From contig OY756968.1 in the NCBI GenBank assembly GCA_963580455.1, forward strand, positions 6,919,544 to 6,983,543: a DNA stretch of 64,000 nt, given 5' to 3'. The notes beneath the pieces were generated by a model that saw only the letters and a program-made list of their open reading frames with translations, had not been told where the DNA came from and made no database searches. Source of the stretch: Euonymus europaeus. Lineage: Eukaryota > Streptophyta > Magnoliopsida > Celastrales > Celastraceae. Positions 43,362-55,139 of the stretch are shown here, in pieces. Position numbers and translations under genes: made by a program. How positions within the stretch are numbered: the first letter of the stretch is position 1; every line of letters starts with the position of its first letter.

Positions 43362-44199
43362 TTAAACAGCTTCCGGGCAATTCTTCATCACCATCTCAAT
43401 TTCTGCTACTTTGCGGTGGAATTGCACCTTCTTTGAGGTGTTACTAAACTCCAGCTGGTGGAACCTTGCCACCACCTGGTCCATGAATTTTATCTGAATA
43501 TTGATTATTCCACAAATAGTGGTAGCTGCGTTCGTAGAGCCGCCGATCAAGTTCAGGTGGGACAGAGCCAGACAGAGGATTATTGTAAAGATGCAAGTGA
43601 GTGAGTTTGCTTAAATTACCCAAAGAAGATGGAACTTGTCCATGTAGATTGTTGTTGTGGAGGACAAGCTTATCAAGGGACTTGAGCTGGCCTAATTCTT
43701 CGGGAATTGAGCCACTAAGGTGGTTTTCAGAGAGGTTAAGGATCTCTAGATGAGTTAAAAGGCCAATTGATGATGGAATTTTCCCCGATAACTGATTCGT
43801 CGACAAGTCTAGGTAGATGAGCTTGTAGAGCTGACTGAGTTGAGGTGGGATTGAACCAAAAAGTTCATTCATGCTAAGATTGAAGTACACAAGATTGGGG
43901 AATGATGAGAATGGAAACTTTTGGAGTGTAACGATTAGTCCTGAACCAGCAAGGTTGATTCCAGTGACGCTTCCAGCATCATTGCAAGAAACTCCAAACC
44001 AAGAGCAAGGACTCGTTTTGGTTTTAGTCCATGAAGGCAAGAGAGGTTTAGTTTTGCTGTGAATGCTGGCTTTCCATCTGAGAAGAGCATGTGCTTCTTC
44101 AGTGGAATCAGAAGCAACTTTAAGAGGCAGATTAGGTATGGTAAGAAAGAGGACTAGATAAACACATGAGAGGGCTATTTTGAAGAGTTGGAATTCCAT
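43362..44199 (-). pseudogene. Truncated LRR receptor-like gene (MIK2-like N-terminal ectodomain)
   Basis: The minus-strand frame from Met 44199 has a signal peptide (about residues 1-30) and an LRR N-cap (STEEAHALLRWKASI...SPCSWFGVSC). About five LRRs follow with LSGKIPSSIG, LSGSIPEELG and LHGQVPSSLG patterns, up to SGSVPPEL. After that (43555 leftwards) the sequence is no longer LRR in this frame and stops at 43444. An overlapping frame continues to 43362 but matches nothing I know. The kinase and most LRRs are absent compared with the paralogue at 47418-50382. It might still yield a secreted LRR protein of about 250 residues. A TATATAG box lies about 35 bp upstream (44231-44237). Confidence 0.75.
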
Positions 44200-44551
44200 T
44201 GCTTTTGTTTTTCTGACGTTTGTGTATGCATATATAGAGTTTACAGCTTGGAATGATCTCCCAGTTTTCCTGCTATAGGATTGTTTGCATTATTGCTAAG
44301 AAAATAAAACTTGGACGGTGATGCCTTATAGCTGTCTTGACAACTTGCACTTTTTTTGTCCTTTTGTTTTCTGTGGTGTGGGCAGGAACTCTCTATAATT
44401 GCTTAGGATCTCTCTTTATTTTTTTTACTGATGTTAAACAAGAACAAGTAAAAATACCTGCGGAAGATCAGGTATGGCATACAAACTATATATCCTTTCT
44501 CTTACAAGTTATAAGAGGCAAAAAAATGCTCTCAATGTGCATAGGCAGATG

Positions 44552-44755
44552 AGTCGGCTTGCTCAAATCACCCAAAGAAGTTGGAACTGAGTCACTTAGC
44601 TTATTTTCACTTTTTCAGAGAGAGTTTAAGGACTTGAGTGTGTGTTAACAGGCAAAAGTTAAGGTAGATGAGCTTAGAGAGCTGACTAATTATTTCATCT
44701 GGTACTGAACCATGAAGTTCATTCATGGTGAAATTAAAGTATACAAGATTGGGGT
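44552..44755 (-). pseudogene. LRR gene fragment, split by a copia element
   Basis: The minus strand from 44755 reads NPNLVYFNFTMNELHGSVP and SQLSKLIYLNF, matching LRR positions of the neighbouring paralogues, then stops and frameshifts. It is cut at its 5' side by the copia LTR at 44756. No matching upstream LRR sequence was recognised on the other side of the copia element. Confidence 0.7.
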
Positions 44756-44889
44756 TGTAAGTTTAGGAATTAAGTTTTGGTAGAACAGTCTCTCTCACAT
44801 TGAGAGTTTGGTATTATTCATGTTTTCATATTACAAGCACAGTCTCTTCATCATATTACTACACTACCCTTAGACCGAAACGCATAACA
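44756..44889 (-). repeat. Copia 3' LTR, 134 bp
   Basis: In element orientation it begins TGTTATGCGTTTCGG directly after the purine tract GCTTGCGGGGGAG and ends ...CTAAACTTACA at 44756, where LRR-gene sequence resumes. The small size suits a copia LTR. Confidence 0.75.
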
Positions 44890-46860
44890 CTCCCCCGCAA
44901 GCTGGAGCATAGATATCAATCATGCCCAGCTTGTTACAAAGATACGCAACCCGACTCCCATACAATGGTTTATTAAGAAGATCTCCCAATTGTTCTCTAG
45001 TCTTCACATGGTTTAAGACTATTTCACCGGTCGGTATTTTTCGCCGAATAAAATGACAACCAACTTTAATGTGTTTTGTGTTCTCATGAAATACGGGATT
45101 AGTTGTAATATGAATTGCAAATCGATTATCACACCATAATTGGGAGGATTTGGAGATCGGACATATTAACTCTTCAAGAAGGTGCCTCAGATATGTCACT
45201 TCACTAGTAACATTAGCAAGTGCTCAATCCTTAGACTCTGCACTCAAATGAGCTACAACACTCTGCTTCTTACTCTTCCAAGACACAAGATTCCCACCAA
45301 CAAATACACAAAATCAAGAAGTAGATCGTCTATCATCAGGACAACTAGCCCAATCTGCATCAGATAACCCTTCAATACGAACATGTCCATGATTCTTATA
45401 CAACAAGCCTTTGCCGGGATGAGACTTCAGATATCACATAATATGAGTTACAGCATGCCAATGAGTAACTCGTGGCTCAGATAAGAATTGACTCACCACA
45501 CTCACTGGAAAGGCAATGTTCGGTCTGGTAACCACCAAGTAATTCAGCTTCCCTACCAACCGCCGATATCATTCAGGATCAGAATAAATGTCACCGTCTT
45601 CCCGGGACAATTTCGCACCAGGTACCATAGGAGTGTCACTTGGTTTTGCATCACTCATACCAGTATCTCTCAACAAGTCAAGAATATACTTGCGCTGAGA
45701 TAGAAATATTCCTCTCTTACTTCTTGTCACCTCAACTCCCAAAAAATAACGTAGACATCCCAGATCCTTGGTATTGAACTTGGCTTGAAGACATTTTTTA
45801 AGAGAAGTGATCCCAGCACCATCACTACCAGTAAGAACAATATCATCAACATATACCACTAGAAATATGTTTCAGCAGTAGAACTTCTGTAAAATGCCGA
45901 ATGATATTTCTCAGATTGATAGAGTCCAAACTGAACAACAACATAACTGAATTGCCCAAACTAGGCGCGTGGAGACTGCTTCAACCCATACAAAGACTTG
46001 CGTAGGCGGCAGACTTTGCCAGACTCCCCCTGAGCAACAAACCCAGGAGGTTGCTCAACATAGACCTCTTCCTGTAATTCATCATGCAAGAAAGCATTCT
46101 TAACATCTAATTAATGTAATGGCCAACCATAAGAAGCGACAAGAGATATAAGAACGCGAACAAAGCTGAATTTGGCAACCGAAGAAAAAGTATCAGTATA
46201 ATCAACACCATACACCTCAACATAGCCTTTGGCGACCAAACGAGCCTTCAGGCGGGCAACTGAGCCATCAAGATTCATCTTCACCACAAACACCCATTTG
46301 CAACCAATCGTCTGTTTGCCCGAAGGTAAGGGAACAAGATCCCAAGTCCGATTTTGATCGAGAGCAGACATTTCTTCGTGCATTGCTTGTAGCCATCCCG
46401 GAGAGGAAAGAGCCTTGGGGACAGACTTGGGCATAGAAACAGAATCCAAGGTGGAAATAAAGGCCTGTAAAGGGGCAGAAACACCAGTATAGGCAATATG
46501 AGCAGAAAGAGGATATTTACCACATGTCTGGCGACCCTTGCGGAGAGCAATAGGTAAGTCACTAGGGAGATCATTTGCCGAAGGAACTGATACAGTAGGG
46601 GCAGGAGCTGCAGTAGGAAATTTATATACAGAATACGAACTGCAAGAAAATACCTGGAGGGGAGATGGAGTAGTGGTGATAACACGGATAATATCATATC
46701 AAAACAAAGAATCAAGAGAAAGAGACACATCATCAAGAGGAACACGGGAAGAAAATATCCTTCGACATCTTCTTGAAGGTTTTGTTCATTCACTCTGTCT
46801 AGCTAGCTGCAGGAACTCATCATCTTGAGCATCTTCTTCCGATATATCTATTATCCGCAG
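44756..46860 (-). mobile_element. Ty1-copia element, 5'-truncated and decayed
   Basis: Minus-strand fragments are, in order, RT start (46449-46111: GWLQAMHEEMSALDQNRTWDLV, KWVFVVKMN), RT with YVDDIVLTG (45859-45569) and RNase H with LWCDNRFAIHITTNPVFHENTKH (45199-44890). The tail QLGDLLNKPL...CGG runs into a purine tract and the LTR. Stops and frameshifts are scattered. Sequence right of 46450 is probably the degraded linker before RT. No 5' LTR, gag or integrase was seen, so the right boundary is approximate. Confidence 0.82.
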
Positions 46861-47417
46861 CACAATTTTACGCTGCAGTATCAACCTATCAGATTATAAA
46901 ATTTTCATTTTCAAATATCAATTAATTCAGAATGGGTTCCACCGGCTTCATGTTCAATGTCAATATTACTTTCCAACTTGTCTGTTTCTAGTCAAGCAAC
47001 TCTTTGATACTTGCATTCTACAGCTAGAAAAATAATGCTAGTTATCATAAATAAGTGCCATCTTCAAAGACTTAGAAAAACTGTTCCCTTCATAATCAAA
47101 CCAAATGAGGAAACGAGCTGGTGGAATATAATTTTCCTGCCACTTGCAGCCTGTGTGAACCACAAGTGTCACCTTCAAAGACTCAAATCTAGCCATGATA
47201 ATGAGAAAGAAATAGTTGTAGAAATATGTAAGATTAAAACAAGCTCAACTAGCAGACCATCGATCAAACATTTCTGATTATTTGCAAGTAGTCTTGGGGA
47301 ATACAATGTTTAACTAGACAACAAAACTAGCTAGCAAAAGTAGACTAAAACAAGATTTTCTCAAGTCGAGATAAGCTCCCCAAAATATATGACTCTACTT
47401 GAGAAATTAAGAAAGGA
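46861..47417. other. Intergenic, downstream of the receptor kinase
   Basis: There is no gene. A motif of about 25 bp (AGTG(C/T)CA(T/C)CTTCAAAGACT) occurs at about 47055 and 47166. The rest is unremarkable and includes the 3' UTR of the kinase gene near 47417. Confidence 0.45.
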
Positions 47418-50382
47418 CTAATAAGTGGATAATAACTGCGAAACGAGTTGCATTGTTGGCCTACATTGTGGATTGACATCTACGCATGAAATGGCCACCT
47501 TCAAGATGACTATCAGATTGCTCATAACTCTTTTCGACGGAAATGGAAGCCGTCCATCGAGAAAACTGTCAAGTTCTTCCGTCTGATTTGGAGGCAAAGA
47601 CGATGCATTCAAGACAATATCGCCCGGATGCCTTCCTTTGATTACTTCTAGAGCAAGCACCCCAAAACTATATACGTCACATTTCTCAGTCACCTTCATT
47701 GTGTAGGCAAGCTCTGGAAATTAAGGAAAAATGATAAGTATGATACACCTTATTTTCCACCAATAAAAAAGAAGACATATTACCTGGTGCTATATATCCT
47801 TGTGTGCCAGCAAGATTGGACCAATTAGATGAGTCTAGCTTGAGAAGCTTAGCAGTGCCAAAGTCTGATACATGAGCTTCATATTCCAAATCCAGTACAA
47901 CATTTTTGCTCGATATATCTCGATGAACAATCGGCGTTGAACAATCATGGTGCATGTAAGATAAGGCATGTGAGACACCTTTGATGATATTCACCCTCTT
48001 ATACCAATCTAGTTCTTTAGCTTCTTCGTCGTTGCTAAGGATTGCAGCCAAGCTACCCCTCTCAAAGAATTCGTAAACTAGAAATGTTTGTGTTGAATGT
48101 GAGCAGAAACCATGGAGCTTCACGATGTTTCGATGCCTTATCTCGACTAAAGCCCTTATCTCATTCAAGAACTCCTTTTGATCGTCCACATCATTACTAT
48201 CTCGTAATGAGTGGAATTTTTTCACCGCTACAGTTACACCGGATGGCAGCTCAGCTTTATAGACACTTCCATGACCACCCTTTCCGACGCAGTACTTGAC
48301 GTCAAAGTTGTTGGTCGCTTGTAAGATGTCTTCGTATTTTACTCTACTTTCATCAAAAGTTGCCAACAAAAGCAGTTGGTTAGTGCTCTTTGAGTCTTCC
48401 TTCTTTCTATTGACGCAAAGATATATACCAGTTAATACAATCGACAGAGAAAGTGCTGCTAATAGAGGAAGGACAATTATTAACACAATCCTGTGGTCTT
48501 TCCTCAAACCACGTTTGCGTTTCTTTGGCTCCGATTTACATGATAGTAATCCACTAGCATTGCCACACAGTCCATTGTTTCCTTGAAATGCTTCAAAAGG
48601 GGCATTTTGAAACGCTTTGCTGTTAGGAATAGGACCCCATAGATTATTGTAAGAGATGTTTAGAGTCACCAAGTCCTGCAACTTGCTGAATTCTGTTGGA
48701 ATTTCTCCGGTAAACGAGTTGTGACTCAAATCAAGCTGAGACAGATGAACTACTTCACTGATTTGAATTGGAATTCCTTGGTAGAATTTGTTCCAACTCA
48801 AATTCAAAGAGTGCAAACTAGACAATTCCTTACTGCTTTGATATGGGATGCTGCTTAATCCGTTCTCTGACAAGTCAAGCAACTGGAGATCGGTAAGGGA
48901 CCAAAGTTCAAGAGGAATAGCACCAGAAAGATTATTTCTGTTCAACCTTAGATTCAGCAAATTAGTCAACTTCCCCAACTCACTTGGGATCTCCCCAACT
49001 ATTTGATTAGAAGAGAAATCAAGATCATGAAATTCAGTTGAGTTTCCGATCTCATGTGGTATCTTACCAGTAATATTGTTCCCTGCAATCCATAGAGTGG
49101 CTAACTGTGGACATTTACTCCACTTAGGTGAGATTTCTCCATAGAAGTTATTGTGGCTTATATCTATGAATTTCAACTCCGGATAGACACCAAAATCTTC
49201 AGATACATTTCCTACAAGTTGGTTGCCTTGAACTCGAATTCTCACCAAACTTGTGCAGTTTCTCAGGTCTCTTGGGATTTTTCCTACGAAATGGTTGTCA
49301 TATATATTGAATTTCTGAAGTAATCCCCCGCGACAGATAGTCCGTGGGAGGTAACCCGTGAACCGGTTTGTGTCCAACTGCAGTTCTATCAGCTTCGTGA
49401 AATTTCCTATTTCTTGAGGAATGGAACCAGAGAATTGATTGTCCCTCAAGTACATTGTCTCCAAATTTGTTAAATTAACTAAGGAATTTGGAAGTGAACC
49501 ATTGAGTTGGTTTATTCCTAGTTGTAGATTAACGAGGGACTTCAAGTTTCCTATGTCCTCAGGAATGGAACCAGATAGGTGATTACCCCAGAGATAAAGA
49601 TCAGTAAGATTTGACAGACCGCTTAATGATGCTGGAATCGGCCCTGAGAGATTGTTCATTTCGAAGCATAATTGTGTAAGAGACTTGATATGTCCAATCT
49701 CATACGGGATGGAACCAACAAGTGAATTATTGGAGAGATACAGAAGATTAAGGTTGCTCAAATTACCCAAGGAAGCTGGAATGAATCCATCTAGATGGTT
49801 GCTGCTCAAGTCAATGTCATTCACTGATTTTAATTGGCCTATTGCTTGTGGAATTGAACCATTTAGCAGATTTTGTTGGAGGTGTAGAACCTCCAGATTG
49901 GGTAACAGGCCAATGGCTGGTGGAATCTTTCCTGAAAACAGATTGTTTGACAAATCAAGGCGGATGAGCCTAGAGAGGTTGCTGAGTTCATATGGAATAG
50001 AGCCATAGAGAGCATTCATGCTAAGATTAAGAGATGCAAGACTGGGGAATGACGAGAACATAAAATTTTCGAGTGTACCATTTAGACCTGAACTGGTAAC
50101 GTTGATCCCAGTGACTCTTCCAGCATGGTTGCAAGAAATACCAAACCAAGTGCAAGGACTTGATGTGTTGGTGGCATTACCAGGATTGAGGATGGACCAT
50201 GAATGCAAGAGAGGCTGGGTTTGGTTGTGAAAACTGGCTTTCCACGTAAGAAGAGCTTGTGCTTCCTGAGTGGAATCAGAAGCAACAATAAGAGACAAAG
50301 GTAACATAAGGAGGATTAGGCGCAGGAAAACTAGTGAGGAGGCTCTCATCAAGTTCTGAAATCCCATTGTTTTTGTACACAA
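47418..50382 (-). CDS. LRR receptor-like kinase, MIK2-like (LRR-XII/XI type), 2 exons
   Basis: Exon 1 is 50382-47784 and exon 2 is 47713-47418, with a 70-nt GT-AG intron inside the kinase activation segment (after GYIAP). The total is 964 residues with consistent phase. Visible parts are a signal peptide, an LRR N-cap with [11 protein letters not shown], roughly 20 LRRs (about residues 95-600) and a transmembrane helix near 630-653 followed by Arg/Lys. The kinase (about 690-960) has [30 protein letters not shown] and [11 protein letters not shown], so catalytic and RD residues are present. The family perceives peptide or cell-wall-derived signals at the plasma membrane. Translation may begin at the second Met (50367), nearer the TATA-like site. 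It is the only intact member of the local cluster. Confidence 0.92.
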
Positions 50383-50412
50383 TACACATCATGGTTCTTG
50401 TTCATGCGTACA

Positions 50413-50428
50413 TATTAATTATATAGGA
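50413..50428 (-). promoter_or_regulatory. TATA-like element of the receptor kinase gene
   Basis: The minus strand reads CCTATATAATTAAT about 35-45 bp upstream of the first Met. That would leave a very short leader, which favours initiation at the second Met, 15 bp downstream. Confidence 0.4.
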
Positions 50429-50501
50429 TTTCAGAGCTCTCATCTTTTCAACCTACAGGGTTGCTCATATTTCTGTCAAGTGAACAGTAAGTCAATAATG
50501 C

Positions 50502-51028
50502 CCTAGAAGTATTACGCCTGTCATTATAGAGCAGAAATTCGTAATTGAAATGGTTGACTTTTGATGATAAGGCTCCAAGTCTTCTCTTGTCTGGAGTTGA
50601 AATTGCTGAAAGACTTGCACTCAATTCACTAATGACATCTGATTTCCATGGCTCTCTGCATTCATGGCAGAAGTTCAACTCATGTTAGGAAAAATCCACT
50701 AAAGTCCACGTAACAATTAATTGCAGCAGTCTAGGCTTTGATGGTTTACACGTACCAAAATCCAACGACCAACAGTTGTAAGTTTTTTTAAAAAAAAAAA
50801 AAATTGAATAAAAGCGCTTTTTCTGTAAGGTCAAGACTCGAGAGGTTTTAATTAATGGTATTGGTATGAATGATGTATAAAAATATTTGAGAGGATAAAC
50901 CATATCATCATCAGGAAGAGAGGATATATTCTGTAATTTAATTGAAAATAAAATAGATACATAATTCATAATTACATTTTTAATTCTTATATTCTAAGTG
51001 ACTCATTGCGGAGCAATTTTAAAACCTT

Positions 51029-51067
<39 letters not shown>

Positions 51068-51440
51068 TGGCATATCTGCGATTCGCACAGTTATTTTTTT
51101 TGAAATGTTATTTTTTACTGTACGTATTGTAAATTTTTTTCCTAAATTATATTTTTTACCAAGACTTTAAAAATAAATTTACACTGATACGTAACTTGTA
51201 CACATCATGTTTATAAAGTTTGTTCATCGTGATATTAATTTATATTTTTTATAAATATAATTTCATATTAAATTGTACATTTATATAAGTATCTTCATTA
51301 ATATTTATACGTAAGGGCCATGTTAATTTCCTTATATATATCATAAAGTTTGTGGTTTTGTAATGGTAGTAAAGTGTGTTTTTCTTAAATGATGTTGAAT
51401 TTTTTGGCTCTTTAATTTTAATATTTTCTTGCGCTAATGT
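50502..51440. repeat. Tandem duplication upstream of the kinase gene, unit A
   Basis: It runs from GAAGTATTACGCCTGTC to the TTTGGCTCTTTAATTTTAAT segment, about 940 bp. It is repeated next door as unit B in the same order and orientation, including the GGTTGACTT...GATAAGGCTCCAAGTC, CATGGCAGAAGTTCAACTC and GATACGTAACTT landmarks. Confidence 0.88.
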
Positions 51441-53060
51441 CCTTGAAGTATTACGCCTGTCGTTGTAGAGAGCAGAAATTCGTAATTGAAATGGTTGACT
51501 TGTGATGATAAGGCTCCAAGTCTTCCTCTCAGTTTGAAATAGCAGACCCACCAGCACCTTATTCACATATAATGCCATAAATAGGGCTTACCTCTCTTGT
51601 CTGGAGTTGAAAGACTTGCACTCGATTCAATAATGACATCTGATTTCCATGGCTCCCTGCATTCATGGCAGAAGTTCAACTCATGTTAGGACAAGTCCTC
51701 TAAAGTCCACGTAACAATTAATTGCAGCTCTCACACATTGGACAGTCTAGGCTTTGTTGGCTTACACCCAAAATCCAACGACCGACAGTCTAAAGTTTTT
51801 TTTTTTGTTAAATATTGAATAAAAGCACTTTTCTGTAAGGTCAAGATGTTTTGATTAATGGTATTAATGATGGTGCCGTTTGAAAGAGCTTTTCCGGTAG
51901 CATATATGCGACAAATAACATATATATTTCATACAAAATTAATTATTACCAAACGACAATTTCAATTTAGCATATAATAGAACATAGAGTGCTCAATTTT
52001 GAAATGGTAAAATTTGAAGCATTTGAGAAGCAATTTACAATTTCACTTGTGGAAATGTCCGTAATGCCCCCAACAACTTTTGATTAATGGCCAAAATGCA
52101 AATGTAATATTTTTATTGTATTAAAATATTATAAAAAATATTAATATTATTAAAAATGATAAAATGTTTGTTATTAAAATGTGAATATTTATTATTATAT
52201 TTACATTAATATTATTATTGAAATTAAAATGTTAGACAAAATGTAAATATTTATTATTATATTTATGTTTTGTTATTTTTAAAAAATGTTAATATTATTA
52301 AAATTTTAGTATAAAAAATTTATAAATTATTTTATAAATAAATTAATCTCACTATTTTTTGTGCTAATACCCATGTATGTAATTTGCCACAGCATTTGGA
52401 ATAACATTTATGTTATCAGAAAAATTGAACCAAACACCCACAGCATCTTAAACAACATATATGTTAGCATCTTAAACATCATATACGCTACCAGCATATA
52501 AGCCAAATTATATGCTAAAATGCAAATTGTCTACCAAACGGATATACAAATATTTGAGAAGATATACCATATCATTATTTAAAAAGAAAAGATATATATT
52601 TTAATTTAATTGAAAATAAAATAGATAGATAATTCATAATTATAATTTTAACTCTTATATCCTAAGTAACTCATTCCACAGCAATTTTAAAACGTTCATT
52701 AAATATATACCACAATTCGCATAGTTATTTTTTTGAAGTGTGGTTTTTTACTGTACGTATTGTAATTTTTTTTCCTAAATTATAACTTTCATCAAGACTT
52801 TAAAAATAAATTTATACTGATACGTAACTTATAGATATTATGTTTATGAATTTTGTTTATGAATTTTGTTTATCGTGATATTAACTTATATTTTTTATAA
52901 AAATAATTTCATTTTAGATTGTACATTTATATAAGTATCTTCATTAATATTTATACATAAGTGCGATATTAATTTTCTTATATATATCATAAAGTTTGTG
53001 GTATTTTTTAAAATGATGTTGAATTTTTTGGCTCTTTAATTTTAATATTTTGTTGTGATA
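51441..53060. repeat. Tandem duplication upstream of the kinase gene, unit B
   Basis: The second copy of unit A. It is 1,620 bp long because it carries a MITE of about 670 bp; without it the length (about 950 bp) matches unit A. Unit A preserves the empty site near 50865. Confidence 0.88.
51874..52542. mobile_element. MITE with CCGTTTG termini in unit B
   Basis: It begins TGCCGTTTGAAAGAGC and ends TCTACCAAACGG, an imperfect inverted repeat. Subterminal GTAGCATATATG/CATATAAGC motifs are shared with the elements at 29548 and 40370. The interior is (TTATTATT/AATATTA)-rich. Comparison with unit A shows it as a clean extra segment between AATGATG and TATACAAATATTTGAG. Confidence 0.72.
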
Positions 53061-53159
53061 TATCGAGCTAGGTTTAAAATTAAATAATGAGTAGTCTGCT
53101 TGACTATTTGTTTGAATTTTGAGTTACCATTGAGGTAATAATATTTTAGATAATTATTT

Positions 53160-54100
53160 CTTCAATGATATTTATCTCTCTCTCTCTCTTGAATTCTATG
53201 TGGATCATTGTGGAGCATTTCTCTATCACATTGGAATGCAAATTCTCTTTTTGGAATCCTACGTGGATTGGTTTATCTCATTATCAATATGTGAAATTAA
53301 TCAAACGGGAGGCTTTTTTTCGCTTTTACCTCAATAAAGTATATATTAGATGGTTTACCCCAATAATAACTCATGAAAAGATCAAAACCGTCACGAAAAA
53401 ATATAATGTGATAAGATCAAAGAAGTTTTTTCCCATTTCAATATAATTGTATTAATTAATGGTATTGATAATATATAAAGTTATTTGAGATGAAATACGA
53501 TATCATTAAGAGGTAAGAGATATATAATTTAATTTAATTCAAAATAAAATAGATAGATAATTCATAATCACATTTTCTCTCTCTTATACTCTAAGTGGCT
53601 AATTGTGGAACATTCTTGAGACCTACAATTTATATATAGATATAGACAGAAAACGGTTGCAAATTCTCTCTTGAATCCTAAGTGGATCATTGTATGTGGA
53701 ACATTTCTCTATCACATTAGATTGCAAATGCTCTCTCTTGAATCCTACTTGTATCGCTTTTCCTCACTATCAATATGTAAAATTGATCAAAGGGGAGGTT
53801 TTTTTGTTTTTACCTCAATAAAGTATATATTGAATTGTTTACCCATGCAATAACTTATGAAAAACATAATGAGTTGCATTTGACAACATGGTAAGGTTAA
53901 GAAAAATTTTCTCGTGTCAATATAATGGTATTGATGATATATAAAGCTATTTGAGAAGAAAGATTAAAAATAAATGGGTATATAATGTAATTTAATTGAA
54001 AATAAAATAGATATATAATTCATAATTACACTTTCTCTCTCTTTTATCTTAGGTGGTTCATTGTGTAACATTCTCAAGGTCTCCATTATATATATGTGTG
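53160..54100. repeat. Further tandem duplication (two units of about 480 bp)
   Basis: TGGATCATTGT...GGA(A/G)CATTTCTCTATCACATT recurs at about 53200 and 53685. TTTTACCTCAATAAAGTATATATT recurs at 53325 and 53808, and AATAAAATAGATA(G/T)ATAATTCATAAT recurs at 53542 and 54002. This last piece also matches 52617 and 50946, so units A-D share a common block. Confidence 0.8.
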
Positions 54101-55139
54101 TGTGTAGATAGATAGATAGATGATAAATATATTGGTTTTTCGATGAATTGATTACCACCATCCCATGCAAACTGGAAGAGCGCAACTCAAAACCACCCGT
54201 TTTTGTTTCTAACTTACATACATACAGTGAGTCTCCTGTGCGCTGAATCGTAAATAAACATATTTACGGTTGTATAATCCTGACCCTCCATTTTCACTCA
54301 AACAGATCGGACTGCTTGCATATTTTACTGAACATCTCTTCCTTTACAGAACATCTATTCCAAATCTCCCATCTCCTCTGCCAGCCCCCTTCGCATCTCC
54401 TCTGCCCAGCGCCATGTCGCACCTCCTCCGGTGAAGCCAACGAACCAGTGAAGGTCATTACTGTATCGCATCACATAGTAATCAATCTCATCCCTTTAGT
54501 TCGATTCTTATCTACAGTACATATACAAAATCTAGCATTCTTTGGCTTAGCTTTCTCTGTGCTGCCCTGTGCCTACCGAAGTTGTCCGTCCGGTGAAAGC
54601 CCATTGATCCAGTGAATCCAGCAACTTCGTGAGCCCATTGGTCCAGCACCTCCTCCGGTGGACTAGTAAGCACAAATTGCTTGATCTCTTTGTGCTTCAT
54701 TTCGTCCAATTTCAGTTTGTCTTGTGGAATTATTCATTGGAGTTGCTAGATCATATATGTCAAACATGGACCAGTAAGCACAAAGTGTTTTTAGCCAATT
54801 TCCGTTTGCTTAGTCTTGCCATGGGTTTTCACTACTGTAGGTAGTTAATATATTTTGAACAATAAATACAAGTATTTGGGCCAAGCATTTTTTTTTAGTT
54901 TCATTACTTATTTTCAATAGCAATTCAATCTTTGAAGGTGACTCTGTGTGTAGATTGTTCATTTTTCTTGTGTCTGGTTATGTAATCTTTTGATAGAGCA
55001 TGTGCATTGTCTTCAAAGAAATGTCTTTTGATCATTGTCTTGGGGTTAGGTTATCTTATTTTTCTATGTGCTTACTTGCAATAAATTTCCATTTAGGTTT
55101 TGAATCCAGCATTGTCAAGTCTGTCAACCAAGTCCTCAA
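54101..55139. other. Noncoding sequence left of the FAR1-type pseudogene
   Basis: It includes a short (GATA)n run at 54105-54122. A GC-richer stretch (54340-54680) holds CCTCCTCCGGTGAAGCC and CCGTCCGGTGAAAGCCC repeats that may be the old 5' leader of the FAR1-like gene. No confident coding sequence was found. Confidence 0.4.
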
